In this document: piece by piece, positions 54,462-63,713 of the stretch
Position numbering within the stretch: the stretch's first letter is position 1
How the letters are laid out: each line of letters opens with the position of its first letter
Source: AP-15 sp963762575
Lineage (GTDB): Bacteria; Pseudomonadota; Alphaproteobacteria; ATCC43930; CGMCC-115725
Direction of reading: 5' to 3'
Assembly: GCA_963762575.1 (NCBI GenBank)
Contig: CAVXLL010000014.1
Span: forward strand, 62,001-126,000
DNA length: 64,000 nucleotides
Translations under genes and position numbers: made by a program
The notes under the pieces: model-generated
Databases searched by the model: none
Told to the model about the DNA's origin: nothing
Seen by the model: the letters and a program-made list of their open reading frames with translations, nothing else

Positions 54462-55228
54462 TGCGTCGTATAGGTACCGGGCGGCCGTTGGATCGAAGCC
54501 GTCACATAATCGTACCGCGGCTGGCCAGTGCTCGCCACGCTCTTGTAAAATTGCGACACCCATTGTCCGTAGGTTTTATCGGGCTGCTCTTGCACTTTCC
54601 CGCCGATTGCACGCAGATGGTAGCTGTCATCGAGCCAATTGTTGTGACCATCCCCGATAAAGCGGAATACGGGTTCGGCCCCACGCGGCTTCACCCCGAC
54701 GATGATCAAACGCGACAACAGATCCTTCTTGATCGCAAACGCGATTACGCTGGGATCGAAATAGCCGAACGACATTCTCCACTTCTGCGCCATCAACTGA
54801 AGCGGACCCTCCTCGGATTCGAAAAGCCTTAGGTAGTCCTGCGGCTCGACAAGGAAGCGGTCTTCGGCCGACAGCGCGAATCTCGGCGCGCACAATTCAG
54901 AGAGCCGCGCCACAGCCAATTCAGGGGAGCAGATGATTTCCGACTTCCAACTAAGGTCAAAGTATTTTAACCGAAACAACTTGACTTGGGAAGTCAAGAC
55001 TTGCTGTTGAACCGCAAGCAGCGCGGGGATCTCGACGTTATGCGGATGCAGATCGATTTCTATTATCGAATTGTCTAGGGTCTGAAACCTGACGAAGCCC
55101 AAGTTCTTCACGGCAAATGCAGAGCCATCGTAATCGGGTTCCGGATCCCCCAATGCCGCGCGAAACTCGGCGCTGTCCTCGAGCATCCACGTCCCCTCGG
55201 CGGAAACAAGCATCGTCAGGCGGTTCAC
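54311..55228 (-). CDS. Unknown protein, possible PAS-like C-terminal domain
   Basis: 305 residues from GTG 55228 (a TTG at 55246 is also possible). C-terminal half contains VFRFIGDGHNNWLDDSYHL and YERLLLPWKTPSDEVLVTL, which fit PAS-like rhizobial sensor domains; that is my reading of the fold, not a match I can verify. Soluble, no membrane segment. It faces the GNAT-like gene and shares 151 bases with it, so antisense interference between the two transcripts is possible. Confidence 0.6.
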   Translation of the reverse strand: MNRLTMLVSAEGTWMLEDSAEFRAALGDPEPDYDGSAFAVKNLGFVRFQTLDNSIIEIDLHPHNVEIPALLAVQQQVLTSQVKLFRLKYFDLSWKSEIICSPELAVARLSELCAPRFALSAEDRFLVEPQDYLRLFESEEGPLQLMAQKWRMSFGYFDPSVIAFAIKKDLLSRLIIVGVKPRGAEPVFRFIGDGHNNWLDDSYHLRAIGGKVQEQPDKTYGQWVSQFYKSVASTGQPRYDYVTASIQRPPGTYTTHYERLLLPWKTPSDEVLVTLTSRGVRADAADKPSIIEPESSVARYSAMSS

Positions 55229-55320
55229 GAAACCCTCGCAACGCAATATCCGGAGAATTTTCCGGAGATCACCGACTTTATCGATGCCCGATTAACAGGA
55301 GATGAACTATCGCTCGCCGA

Positions 55321-55545
55321 ATGCAGTTCGCCAACCCGAATGAATTTCTCCAATACATCTTAAATTATATTGGATTTTTGGGTCCCGTTATTGACTACGC
55401 AGACCAACTGTTCGACAGTCGTCTGCAAGCCAATTCAGGCATCGCATCCCTGATCTCCGAGCATCGCAGGGTCGCGCCTTCGCGAGAGCGCGTGCTCGTA
55501 CCTGCAGCTCTCACCAGCGGATTGGCAAAGCGCGGAGCCGAATGA
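55321..55545 (+). CDS. Possible small protein before the MFS gene
   Basis: 74 residues. The first 40 (NEFLQYILNYIGFLGPVIDYADQLFD) look protein-like; the rest is basic. Its stop overlaps the start of the transporter gene (ATGA), which supports coupling, but the ribosome binding site is far (AGGAGA ~20 bases upstream). Could be chance. Confidence 0.3.
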   Translation: MQFANPNEFLQYILNYIGFLGPVIDYADQLFDSRLQANSGIASLISEHRRVAPSRERVLVPAALTSGLAKRGAE

Positions 55546-57035
55546 GCGTCGAGGCAGGCATCCTATCGAGTTCGGGCCGGCGGCAGGCGACGGTGGCGTT
55601 GATGATCGCGACGGCCATGCAGGCCTTCGACACGACGATCGCCAACGTGGCTCTGCCTCAGCTGGAGCAAAGTCTCGGCGGCGGCATTGAGCTCGGCTCC
55701 TGGGTAATGACGAGCTATCTTTGCGCCTCCGCAATCATGGCCACCCTCACCGGGTGGTTGCGCCGGCGCTACGGTGCGCGGCCACTTTTCATCGCGTCGA
55801 TCAGCCTGTTCATCGTCGCCTCTGGGCTCTGTTCGATTGCGCCCTCCTCTATTGCGTTGATCCAATTCCGACTGGTCCAGGGTATCGCTGCCGGCATTAT
55901 TCAGCCTCTGGCGCAAGCCATCCTTCTTGACATCTATCCGCAGCACGATCACGGCCGAATGCTCGCCATCTGGGGAGCGACCATCATGGCCGGCCCGATC
56001 CTCGGGCCCGTCCTCGGCGGAGTCATCGCCGACCTCAGCTCATGGCGGTGGATTTTTGTACTAAACCTTCCTCTCGGGTTGATCGCCATTTTGGGTCTAA
56101 GCCAGGTGCCATCGAGCATCGAGACGATTGCCAAGACCCGCATCGACGGCATCGGCCTCGCGCTGCTGATCATCGGCGTGGGCTCGCTGCAATTGGCACT
56201 CCAGCGCATAATCGGCCAGACTTGGCCGTTGTCCATCGAGACCGCGGTCGAAGCCGCTGTTGCAGTCTTCGCCTTGGCGGGTATCGGCATTCGCAGCCTC
56301 CGGTCGCAGTTTACCCTTTTCAGATTTCGGGTGTTTCGCAGCCTCAATTTTTCCGTGGCGGTGTTTTATAATTTTCTGGTCGGCGCGCTGTTGTTCACGA
56401 CCATCGTATTCTTGCCGGCTTTGAGCGAGGGTCCGTTGGGCTATGATGCGACCCAGGCGGGCTTGACGTTGTCGCCACGCGGCATCGCGACGATGGCGAC
56501 CATGCTGGCCGTCCATTACCTGATCGACAGGGTCGATCATCGAGCATTGCTCGGGACCGGGATCGTCATCACCGCAGGGGCAGTCATGCTGATGTCGCGG
56601 GTGCCGGCCGATGGCGGCGGGCTCTGGTTAGCCGCAGCGAGCGCGATTTAAGGAGTTGGGGTCGGGCTTCTATTCACTCCTCTCAGCACGCTTGCCTTTT
56701 CCACCCTTGGCGCGGAACTGCGCACCGATGCCGCCGGCGTCTATAGCCTGTTGCGCCAACTCGGCTGCGCAACCGGGGTTGCTGTGATGACAGCTGTGCT
56801 GCAGGCACGAATTCACGGCAATTCCTTGCCGGGGTTTAACGGGTCGGGGGCCGGCATATCTTCGCCCTCCGAGGCCGCGAGCTACGGGGTGTTTGCCGCC
56901 TACACCGGTTGTTTTCAAACCATGGCAATCATAACCGCTCTTACTCTGCCGGGGATCCTCCTGTTTCGCGTGCTTCGGCCGGAAGCCGCAGCGTCAAGGC
57001 AGCATGAACGGCTTCGGTCAAGCGCCCGCCATTAG
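55542..57035 (+). CDS. MFS exporter, DHA2 (EmrB-like) family, with in-frame stop
   Basis: Drug/proton antiporter of the 14-helix type. N-terminal motif D1 region AFDTTIANVALPQLEQSL, motif A-like GWLRRRYGARPLF, motif C GATIMAGPILGPVLGG. A TAA at 56649-56651 ends the first part at 369 residues, but the same frame continues as GVGVGLLFTPLSTLAFSTLG...LRTDAAGVYSLLRQLG to TGA at 57033, giving 497 codons, the family size. The context suggests a glutamine codon (CAA) turned into TAA. As read the last helices would be lost. The 3' end overlaps the convergent kinase by 18 bases. Confidence 0.87.
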
Positions 57036-58190
57036 CGGCTTTCGTTCGGTAGGCAGAGAGATGCGCGCAGTGGTCCCTTGACCCGCGCGACTTTCTATCG
57101 CGAGTTTGCCGCCATGCGCTTCGATCAGGCCTTTGGTGATCGGTAGGCCCAGACCCGTGCCACCATAATTGCGCGTCGTCGACGGTTTTGCTTGTCCGAA
57201 GGGCTGCAGGGCGCGCTCCAGCTCTTCCTCGTTCATGCCGATACCGTGATCCTCGAACTCCACGACGGCGAGGCCGGGCTCATCCGACACGACGCGAATA
57301 CAGACCTCGCCTCCATCTCGGGAGAACTTTATCGCATTGGACAGGAGGTTTAGAAGTATTTGCTTCATCGCGCGCTCGTCGGCCCAAATCTCCACCTCCT
57401 CATCCGACAGCTTCGTCACCAGCTCGATGCCTCGGCTGTCGGCCCGTTCCCGCATCATGCGAATGACCTCGCCGATCAGATGCCAGAAGTTCAAGGGCTC
57501 CTTGGAAAGTTCGAGTTTTCCTGCCTCGATCTTTGACATATCGAGGACATCATTGATGATAGACAATAAATGAAGGCTGCTTTGGTGAATGTCCTTCATA
57601 TAATCTAAATATTTCTCGTTGCCGAGCGGACCGAAGAGCTCATGTGCAATAATTTCGGAAAATCCGATGATGGCATTGAGCGGGGTGCGAAGCTCATGGC
57701 TCATATTGGCCAGAAACTCGCTCTTGGCGTGATTTGCCATCTCGGCCTGGCTGCGCGCCTGGATCAATTTTCGCTCGGATGCTTTGAGATCAGTGATATC
57801 CGAATAAACCGAGACAACGGACCCGTCGGGCATTGCACGGCGGCTGATCTGCAGTATCCGTCCCCGCGGAGTCATGCGCTCCTTTGTTGTCGGTACATCG
57901 CGATAGAACCACTCGAGACGTTGGGCGACCTCGGCCGAGGGATCGTCAAGACCGAAGTCGCCGCGGACCGCCTGAAGCATCAGAATGTCGCGAAGCGGCG
58001 CGCCGACCGTGAGGTCCGGCGGCAATTCGAGCAGTTCGCAGAAACGAGAGTTCCATGCGATCAAGCGCCCCCGGCTGTCAAAGACGCTCAAACCCTCCCC
58101 GATATTCTCGAGCGTACTCTGTAGCAGCCGAGCTTCGGCACAGCGTCTTCGCCGAAAAGATAATGACGGAAGCCGCATGAATGGCTTCAC
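57018..58190 (-). CDS. PAS-domain histidine kinase
   Basis: About 390 residues from GTG 58190 (the frame is open to 58292; ATG 58178 is the alternative). One PAS domain (LENIGEGLSVFDSRGRLIAW, about residues 25-140), then HisKA with FLANMSHELRTPLNAIIGFS and HATPase (NLLSNAIKFSRDGGEV, EDHGIGMNEEEL, GGTGLGLPITKGL). No transmembrane segment and no receiver or regulator gene beside it. Autophosphorylates the H-box histidine; partner unknown. Confidence 0.88.
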   Translation of the reverse strand: MKPFMRLPSLSFRRRRCAEARLLQSTLENIGEGLSVFDSRGRLIAWNSRFCELLELPPDLTVGAPLRDILMLQAVRGDFGLDDPSAEVAQRLEWFYRDVPTTKERMTPRGRILQISRRAMPDGSVVSVYSDITDLKASERKLIQARSQAEMANHAKSEFLANMSHELRTPLNAIIGFSEIIAHELFGPLGNEKYLDYMKDIHQSSLHLLSIINDVLDMSKIEAGKLELSKEPLNFWHLIGEVIRMMRERADSRGIELVTKLSDEEVEIWADERAMKQILLNLLSNAIKFSRDGGEVCIRVVSDEPGLAVVEFEDHGIGMNEEELERALQPFGQAKPSTTRNYGGTGLGLPITKGLIEAHGGKLAIESRAGQGTTARISLPTERKPLMAGA

Positions 58191-58292
58191 AGATGTTCCG
58201 TAGCCATTAGTCCAGCGATCGGTCGGTCGGCCACAAAGCCGGTGTGGGAAGCACCATCGCGCGACCTGTGCCCGATCATGTACCGGAAACAC

Positions 58293-58661
58293 CGAGTTTC
58301 TCGGGGTCGTCAGCCCCAGATTGCAACCGGCCTATTGTCAGCTGGTGCAAAGTTGGTGCCCGGTGATCTGCTAATTTTATTATCATCCGTTCTGTCATAG
58401 GATTATTCAATATCCCACCGTCACCTTTTACGCGTAGGTCCAAATCTCGGGTACTCAACGTACCTGCCTTTGTCGATATCATGCTTAATGTACGAGATTG
58501 CCGCTCGTGGAGAGTTGAGGAGCTTTCAGACCGCAGCTATGATATATTTGAGATGTGAATCCGACCTAAATTAGTGAGCACCTTTCTATTCGTTAATGCC
58601 GCAAAAACGGCTGTCTTAAAGACGGCCGCTTCACCGTCGGGCGCTTTGCGGCGATAAGCGC
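58293..58661. other. Intergenic stretch without a convincing gene
   Basis: Moderately AT-rich. An inverted repeat GGC-TGTCT...AGAC-GGCC at about 58608-58625 is not followed by T and is not a clear terminator. A 68-codon open frame on the minus strand (58276-58482) has no ribosome binding site or protein-like composition. Confidence 0.45.
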
Positions 58662-59018
58662 ATGACGAGGCCAAAGTCGGCCGGAGTTGATGGAACGCCG
58701 ATGCAACCGCAAGCGACCAACGATGGAACAGCCGCGCCGACCGATTTGGAAGTCCCGGTCGCCCTTGATATCAGCCTGCCGGTTGCACCGCACGATCTGG
58801 AAAAGCTGGCGCGCTGGGTACCAAAAAAAGAGATGGCGTTGCTGGTCGAAGTCTGCGAGCGGGCCCAACGCGATCCGGATTTGGCGAGACCGGCTCTTCT
58901 CCTCTGCTCGGCCTATGCGGACAGGATTGCGCGCATGCTGGATCAAGATCCGTTCCCGACCGTCACCCGGCGGATCGCTGAACGCTTGCAGCAATTGCGT
59001 GCCAAAAGCGGCTTGTGA
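58662..59018 (+). CDS. Hypothetical protein
   Basis: 118 residues. Disordered N-terminal third, then a helical part with HDLEKLARWVPKKEMALLVEV and SAYADRIARMLDQDPF. No domain, signal or membrane segment. Ribosome binding site is weak (GGCGATAAG). Convergent with the DUF2189 gene. Confidence 0.5.
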   Translation: MTRPKSAGVDGTPMQPQATNDGTAAPTDLEVPVALDISLPVAPHDLEKLARWVPKKEMALLVEVCERAQRDPDLARPALLLCSAYADRIARMLDQDPFPTVTRRIAERLQQLRAKSGL

Positions 59019-59108
59019 AGGCCGCGCTTCAGGAGGCTCCGTCGAGATTTGCGGCACGGCGCAAAACAGCCCTGAGTGCGAAGCTAAGCTTCGATTTCGG
59101 CGTGCGGG

Positions 59109-59972
59109 TCAGCGTGGCACGATCCGGCGGTAAAGGTGCCAGGTTGCGTGCCCGAGCACCGGCATTACGATGATCAGCCCGAGGAAAAAGGGTATCGACG
59201 CGATCACGAGGCTGCCGGCGACAATCAGTCCCCAAGCGACCATGGGCCCCGGGTTTGTGAACAGGGCGCGGATCGATGTCAGGACGGCGGTGTCGACGCC
59301 CACCTCCCGATCCAGCAGCAGCGGGAACGATACCGCGCTGATCGCCAGCACCAACAAGGCGAAGAGGAAACCAACCCCGACACCGAGACCGATCATGGTC
59401 CAACCGGCGGCAGTAGTGAGCACGTCGTGCACGAAACCGGCTAGCGAGGCCGGTGGGGCCGGGCCGAGCGTAATCTGGTAGATCGCCTCGGCAGCGAGCA
59501 GCCACAGCAGAAAGATCGCCATCAACACCAGGCCCAGCACCACGATCGCGCCGAACGAGGGCGAGCGGAGCACGCCGAACGCGTCCGCCCAGGTGACCGC
59601 CATGCCCGCTTCGCGGCGCCGGCTCATTTCATTGAGGCCGACCGCGGCGAAGGGGCCGACCAGCGCAAACCCAGAGGCGAGCGGGAAGATAAGCGGCAGC
59701 AGGTCATAGCCGAATGCCAGCCGCGCCAGGACGAGACCGACCAGGGGATAGATCACGCAAACAAAAATAACGTCGGTCCGATACGCCGCGAAATCTTCGA
59801 GACCCCTGGCGAGGACGTCCCTGAGGTCGTCCACCCTAATCCGGCGAATGGCCGGCGGGGGGGAGTGCAGGTTCTCGCGCGTCCGACGTCCGGCGCGGCC
59901 CGCCGACTCGACAGCCCAGGCGGCATGCTTGAACTGATCGACGCCCCATTCGACCGGATTGCGTATGGCCAT
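59109..59972 (-). CDS. DUF2189 family integral membrane protein
   Basis: 287 residues from ATG 59972, with GAGGAGGAAGG upstream. Soluble N-terminus (MAIRNPVEWGVDQFKHAAWAV), then about six hydrophobic segments (VIFVCVIYPLVGLVLARLAF, IFPLASGFALVGPFAAVGL, AIVVLGLVLMAIFLLWLLA, and three more) and a short tail. DUF2189 proteins sit in the inner membrane and some have been placed near cytochrome c oxidase genes; no such gene is here. Confidence 0.88.
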   Translation of the reverse strand: MAIRNPVEWGVDQFKHAAWAVESAGRAGRRTRENLHSPPPAIRRIRVDDLRDVLARGLEDFAAYRTDVIFVCVIYPLVGLVLARLAFGYDLLPLIFPLASGFALVGPFAAVGLNEMSRRREAGMAVTWADAFGVLRSPSFGAIVVLGLVLMAIFLLWLLAAEAIYQITLGPAPPASLAGFVHDVLTTAAGWTMIGLGVGVGFLFALLVLAISAVSFPLLLDREVGVDTAVLTSIRALFTNPGPMVAWGLIVAGSLVIASIPFFLGLIIVMPVLGHATWHLYRRIVPR

Positions 59973-60421
59973 GACCCTTCCTCCTCGAACCTCGGTTCGA
60001 GGGCCGCGGGCCACCCGTGGCAGCACGCCCTACGGCCTCCGGTCACGAGAGAACCGCGACCCGCCTTGGATAGACTATGCTTTTTGTGCGGAAAGGTAAA
60101 CGCGCTCATCGCGCCGGGTTTGTCGCTTAACGCGCCTCGCGGGTCTCTACAGGAGCCGTTCTTTGCCAGACAACGGGGCGGTGCTCAAAATAGTGCGGAT
60201 CCGGTGGCGCAGCCTACATCAGCGAAGCCGGTCCCATTCCGCCGCCGCCATCAGGGGTACCGGAGCGGGCTTCTCGCAGCAGCTCTTGCAAGTCTGGGGG
60301 CGGTCCGCCTACGCAAAGCACCACAATAACCGCTGGTGCTGCGCAGACGGTGCCGTCGGGCGCTTTTTGTCGAACAGCACGGGAATTGATGCCGCGAAGC
60401 CGAGACTAAAGCGCTCCCACT
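59973..60421. other. Intergenic stretch, no convincing gene
   Basis: About 450 bases between two leftward genes. A plus-strand frame (60163-60540) runs through it into the MFS gene but has shadow-like composition. CCCAC-TTTAC-GTGGG at about 60416-60430 overlaps the MFS stop and could be the start of a terminator hairpin. Confidence 0.45.
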
Positions 60422-61711
60422 TTACGTGGGCCTGTGGGCGGCGGCAAATTCGGGCGTCGGTCCCAGCAGCTGCCGCGACCGCAACGGCCGCAGCACGAAG
60501 AGAGCGAGCGCGACCACCAGAAAATTCATCGCGGCAGTGATGACGAACACGATGTGCCAGCTGCCCGTCGATGCCTTGATCAGGTTCGCCACCGGGACGA
60601 GAAAGGCCGAGGCGCCCTTGGCAGTATAGAGAAGGCTCAAGTTTGTGGTCGCGTATTTGGACCCAAAGCTGTCCGTACAGGTAGAGGGGAACAGGCTGAA
60701 AATCTCGCCCCAGGTCAGGAAGATCAACCCCGCGAAGATCACGAATGCCCAGGGTGCGGTGCCGAGCGAGCCGAGCAGCCAATAGCTGATCCCGCCGAGC
60801 CCGAATGCGATCGCCATCGTGTATTCACGGCCGATGTGATCGGAGACCCAGCCGAAGAGCGGACGCGCTGCGCCGTTGGCGACGCTGTCGACCATCAATG
60901 CAATGGTCAAAGTCGTGCCCCCCCACAACAACACGATGTTGGCGACGTTGTAATCGCGGGCGATCAGCGCAATCTGAGCTGTCGCCATGAGCCCGCTAGC
61001 GGAAACCAGCACGAACATTACATAGAGGACCCAGAACACTGGCGAGACCAGCACCTCCCGCGGCGTAGAGCTTCGCGATGTCTGGATGACCCTGGCCGGC
61101 GCTGTGGTCGGGGTCTCGCCTGGGGCTGGAGCGCGCAACAGCCATCCCAAAACGAAGACGATCGCGCCCTGGATCAGCCCGAACCAGAAAAACGCCGCCG
61201 CATAACCATCGGCGGCGATGACCGCGCGGATCGGAATGATGGTCAGTACGGCACCCGCGCCGAAGCCGGCCGCTGTGAGGCCAACCGCGAGACCGCGGCG
61301 GTCAGGAAACCATTTAACCGCATTGCCGACACACGTCGCATAGACGGCGCCGGCGCCGGTTCCGGTGATGCACGCCCCGAGATACAATATCCACAACTCG
61401 TTGGCGTAGGAGTTGAGGATCCAGCCGATTGCGACCAGCACGCCGCCGACAGCCACCAAGAGCTTCGGTCCGAGCCGGTCTGCCAGCCAGCCCTCGATCG
61501 GGGTAAGCCAGGTTTCCAGCGCGACAAACAGGCTGAAGGCGACCTGGATGTCCACGACCGCCCATCCATGCGTTTGTTTGATGGGGTTGACAAACAAGGT
61601 CCAGCCATATTGCAGATTGGCAATCATCACCATGCAGATGACGCCCGCTATCAGCTGCATCCAGCGGATTGAGGCGGGCCGGCTTGCAGCCGGAACGCTG
61701 GCATACGCCAT
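60422..61711 (-). CDS. OFA-family MFS transporter (oxalate/formate antiporter-like)
   Basis: 429 residues, about 12 transmembrane segments. Family features: NLQYGWTLFVNPIKQTHGW near the N-terminus, LADRLGPKLLVAVGGVL as motif A, GTGAGAVYATCVGNAVKWFPDRRGLAVGLTAAGFG, and GWVSDHIGREYTMAI in the second half. Probably exchanges a small dicarboxylate or monocarboxylate across the inner membrane; no oxalate-degrading genes are adjacent. Confidence 0.88.
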   Translation of the reverse strand: MAYASVPAASRPASIRWMQLIAGVICMVMIANLQYGWTLFVNPIKQTHGWAVVDIQVAFSLFVALETWLTPIEGWLADRLGPKLLVAVGGVLVAIGWILNSYANELWILYLGACITGTGAGAVYATCVGNAVKWFPDRRGLAVGLTAAGFGAGAVLTIIPIRAVIAADGYAAAFFWFGLIQGAIVFVLGWLLRAPAPGETPTTAPARVIQTSRSSTPREVLVSPVFWVLYVMFVLVSASGLMATAQIALIARDYNVANIVLLWGGTTLTIALMVDSVANGAARPLFGWVSDHIGREYTMAIAFGLGGISYWLLGSLGTAPWAFVIFAGLIFLTWGEIFSLFPSTCTDSFGSKYATTNLSLLYTAKGASAFLVPVANLIKASTGSWHIVFVITAAMNFLVVALALFVLRPLRSRQLLGPTPEFAAAHRPT

Positions 61712-61841
61712 ATCGGATTCCTCCCTCTAGTGGGTCTGTTCTTGGGGTCCGGGATTGTACCGTAGGTTGATACTGTGCTACGCTGTCGAACGGATTGCTT
61801 CCGCCTCTCTTTACCAACTCCCACCGAGCGCGTCGATTCTC

Positions 61842-62591
61842 ATGAGCTTTGTTGGCCGTATCATCGCCGGCGCCCGAGACCTGTCGTTTGGCGGCCCGCT
61901 CGGCAGCCTGCTCGCCGGCGCAGCGCGCCTCATCCCAAGCTGGCTGCCGCCGCACGGCCACGGCGAGGACGCAAATGGCGACCCGCGCCGCCGCATCGCG
62001 TTCACGATCGCCGTGATCGCGCTCGGCGCCAAAATGGCCAAGGCCGACGGCGCGGTGACCCGCGACGAGGTCGCCGCCTTCGGCGAGGTCTTTCAGGTGC
62101 CGCCGGGCGAAGAAGAGCATGTACGGCTCGTCTTCGATCTCGCCCGCAAGAGCACCGCAGGGTTCGAGAGCTACGCTCGACAAGTCGGTCGCCTTTTTGC
62201 CGATGATCGGGCGGTCCTCGGGGACCTTCTCGGCGGCCTTTTTCACATCGCCCTCGCCGACGGCCTCGTCTCCTCCGCCGAGGACGATTACCTGCGCGAA
62301 GTCTCTGGGTATTTCGGTTTTGACGCCGCCGATTATGCCCGTATTCGGGCCCTCCACGTCGGCCCGCAAGCGGATGCCGCCGAAGATCCCTACGCAATTC
62401 TCGGCGTGTCGCCCGGGACCTCCCCCGGTGAAATCCGCGCTGCCTACCATCGTCTCATCCGCGAAAGCCATCCCGATCTCGTGATCGCGCAAGGGCTGCC
62501 ACCCGAATGCGTCGCGCTGGCGACGGCCCGGATCGCGCGGATCAACGCCGCCTACGAACAACTCGCCAAAAGCGGAACGCGCCCGGAGTGA
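61842..62591 (+). CDS. DjlA-like co-chaperone (TerB plus J domain)
   Basis: 249 residues from ATG 61842. Residues ~45-165 form a TerB/DjlA-type helical domain (FTIAVIALGAKMAKADGAVTRDE, HIALADGLVSSAEDDYLREV), and the last 65 residues are a J domain with the HPD motif (RESHPDLV) that stimulates DnaK. It lacks an evident N-terminal membrane anchor, though residues 18-34 are hydrophobic. Its stop overlaps the start of the amidase gene (GTGA), so the two are coupled. Confidence 0.9.
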   Translation: MSFVGRIIAGARDLSFGGPLGSLLAGAARLIPSWLPPHGHGEDANGDPRRRIAFTIAVIALGAKMAKADGAVTRDEVAAFGEVFQVPPGEEEHVRLVFDLARKSTAGFESYARQVGRLFADDRAVLGDLLGGLFHIALADGLVSSAEDDYLREVSGYFGFDAADYARIRALHVGPQADAAEDPYAILGVSPGTSPGEIRAAYHRLIRESHPDLVIAQGLPPECVALATARIARINAAYEQLAKSGTRPE

Positions 62592-63304
62592 TCCAACTGC
62601 AGGCGATCGACCGCTTCTCGCCAAACCACGGCGCCCGTCCCGAACCGGCGCGGATCGACATGCTGGTACTCCACTATACCGGCATGACGACAGCGTCGGC
62701 GGCGTTGGAGCGGCTGTGCGATCCCGCCGCCCGTGTCAGCGCCCATTATCTCGTTGAAGAAAACGGCGTGATCTGGCGGCTCGTTCCCGAGAACCGGCGC
62801 GCATTTCACGCAGGGGTCTCCTGTTGGGAGGGCGAGAGAGACCTGAACGCCGTTTCCCTCGGCGTCGAAATCGTCAACCCCGGCCACGAATGGCGGTATC
62901 GCGAGTTTCCCGATGTCCAGATGGCGTCGGTCGAGGCTTTGTGCGCCGACGTGATCTCACGCCATTCGATCCCCGCGCACCGAGTCGTCGGTCATTCCGA
63001 TGTCGCACCCGACCGCAAGACCGATCCGGGCGAGCTGTTCGACTGGCCGAGGCTCGCCCGCGCCGGAATCGGGATCTGGCCGCCGGCGAACGCGTCCGAG
63101 CCGGAGTGCAAGATAGACCGCGCGCAGTCGCTAGACCATCTGGCGGCTATCGGCTATTGCGCGACGGAGCGGTCGATGAGCTCGGCCTTGGTCGCCTTCC
63201 AACGCCGCTTCCGGCCAAGCCGTTGCGATGGCCGGCTCGACGCCGGAACCGCCGCCCGTCTTTCGGAGGTGCGGGCTGCTTTTGACCGGGCGCGGGGCTG
63301 CTGA
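62588..63304 (+). CDS. N-acetylmuramoyl-L-alanine amidase (AmpD-like)
   Basis: 238 residues from GTG 62588, overlapping the DjlA stop. Zinc amidase_2 fold: first ligand histidine in MLVLHYTGM, SAHYLVEENGVIWRLVPENRRAFHAG, GVEIVNPGH, and GHSDVAPDRKTDPGELFDW with the second histidine and the aspartate. The C-terminal ~65 residues (ALVAFQRRFRPSRCDGRLDAGTAARL) are a peptidoglycan-binding-like helical domain. Cleaves the bond between muramic acid and the stem peptide in wall recycling. No signal peptide, so probably cytosolic like AmpD. Confidence 0.92.
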   Translation: MIQLQAIDRFSPNHGARPEPARIDMLVLHYTGMTTASAALERLCDPAARVSAHYLVEENGVIWRLVPENRRAFHAGVSCWEGERDLNAVSLGVEIVNPGHEWRYREFPDVQMASVEALCADVISRHSIPAHRVVGHSDVAPDRKTDPGELFDWPRLARAGIGIWPPANASEPECKIDRAQSLDHLAAIGYCATERSMSSALVAFQRRFRPSRCDGRLDAGTAARLSEVRAAFDRARGC

Positions 63305-63334
63305 CCAGCCCGCGGCCGATATTTCCTTCAGGCC

Positions 63335-63487
63335 TCACAAGTCGCGGGCCAGAGCCTGCCGTAACGCCGCCCAATAGATCGCACCGTCCCATATTCGCGA
63401 CAAGGCAACCGCCGTTACGAATAGGATGGTGGCGATCATTGTCGTGGTCCACGCTTGGACGAGCGCGGAAAGGACTTTATCGCTCAT
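63335..63487 (-). CDS. Possible small single-pass membrane protein
   Basis: 50 residues from ATG 63487 (MSDKVLSALVQAWTTTMIATILFVTAVAL...), one clear transmembrane helix at about 17-33. GAGGTG about 9 bases upstream is a fair ribosome binding site. Small size and lack of known homologues keep it tentative. Confidence 0.4.
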   Translation of the reverse strand: MSDKVLSALVQAWTTTMIATILFVTAVALSRIWDGAIYWAALRQALARDL

Positions 63488-63713
63488 TGTCCGGCACACC
63501 TCACTTAGTTCCGCACAGGGGTCATTATCGCCGCCTCCCCTGATGCGGTCTGTGAACCGGATCACTTATCCGAGAAAAACTAACCGAAGATTACAATCGC
63601 CTTGGATGTGATGTGCCTTCGACGCCGCCAAAGCGGCTATGCGCTACAGCCCGGTTCCCGCCACTGACGCGCGATCGCGGAGCGGGGCTGGTTAGGTATT
63701 CCCGTGACGATGG

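Noticed and set aside
4034..56651. Reassigned TAA codon as an explanation for the two in-frame stops
   Set aside because: Other intact genes (purS, cold-shock protein) end normally in TAA at the expected family length.
58276..58482. 68-codon minus-strand frame
   Set aside because: No ribosome binding site and no recognisable protein pattern.
58606..58628. Hairpin GGC-TGTCT/AGAC-GGCC as a terminator
   Set aside because: No following T run and no gene ending next to it.
60434..61672. 412-codon plus-strand frame opposite the OFA transporter
   Set aside because: Antisense shadow; charged low-complexity translation without protein-like pattern.
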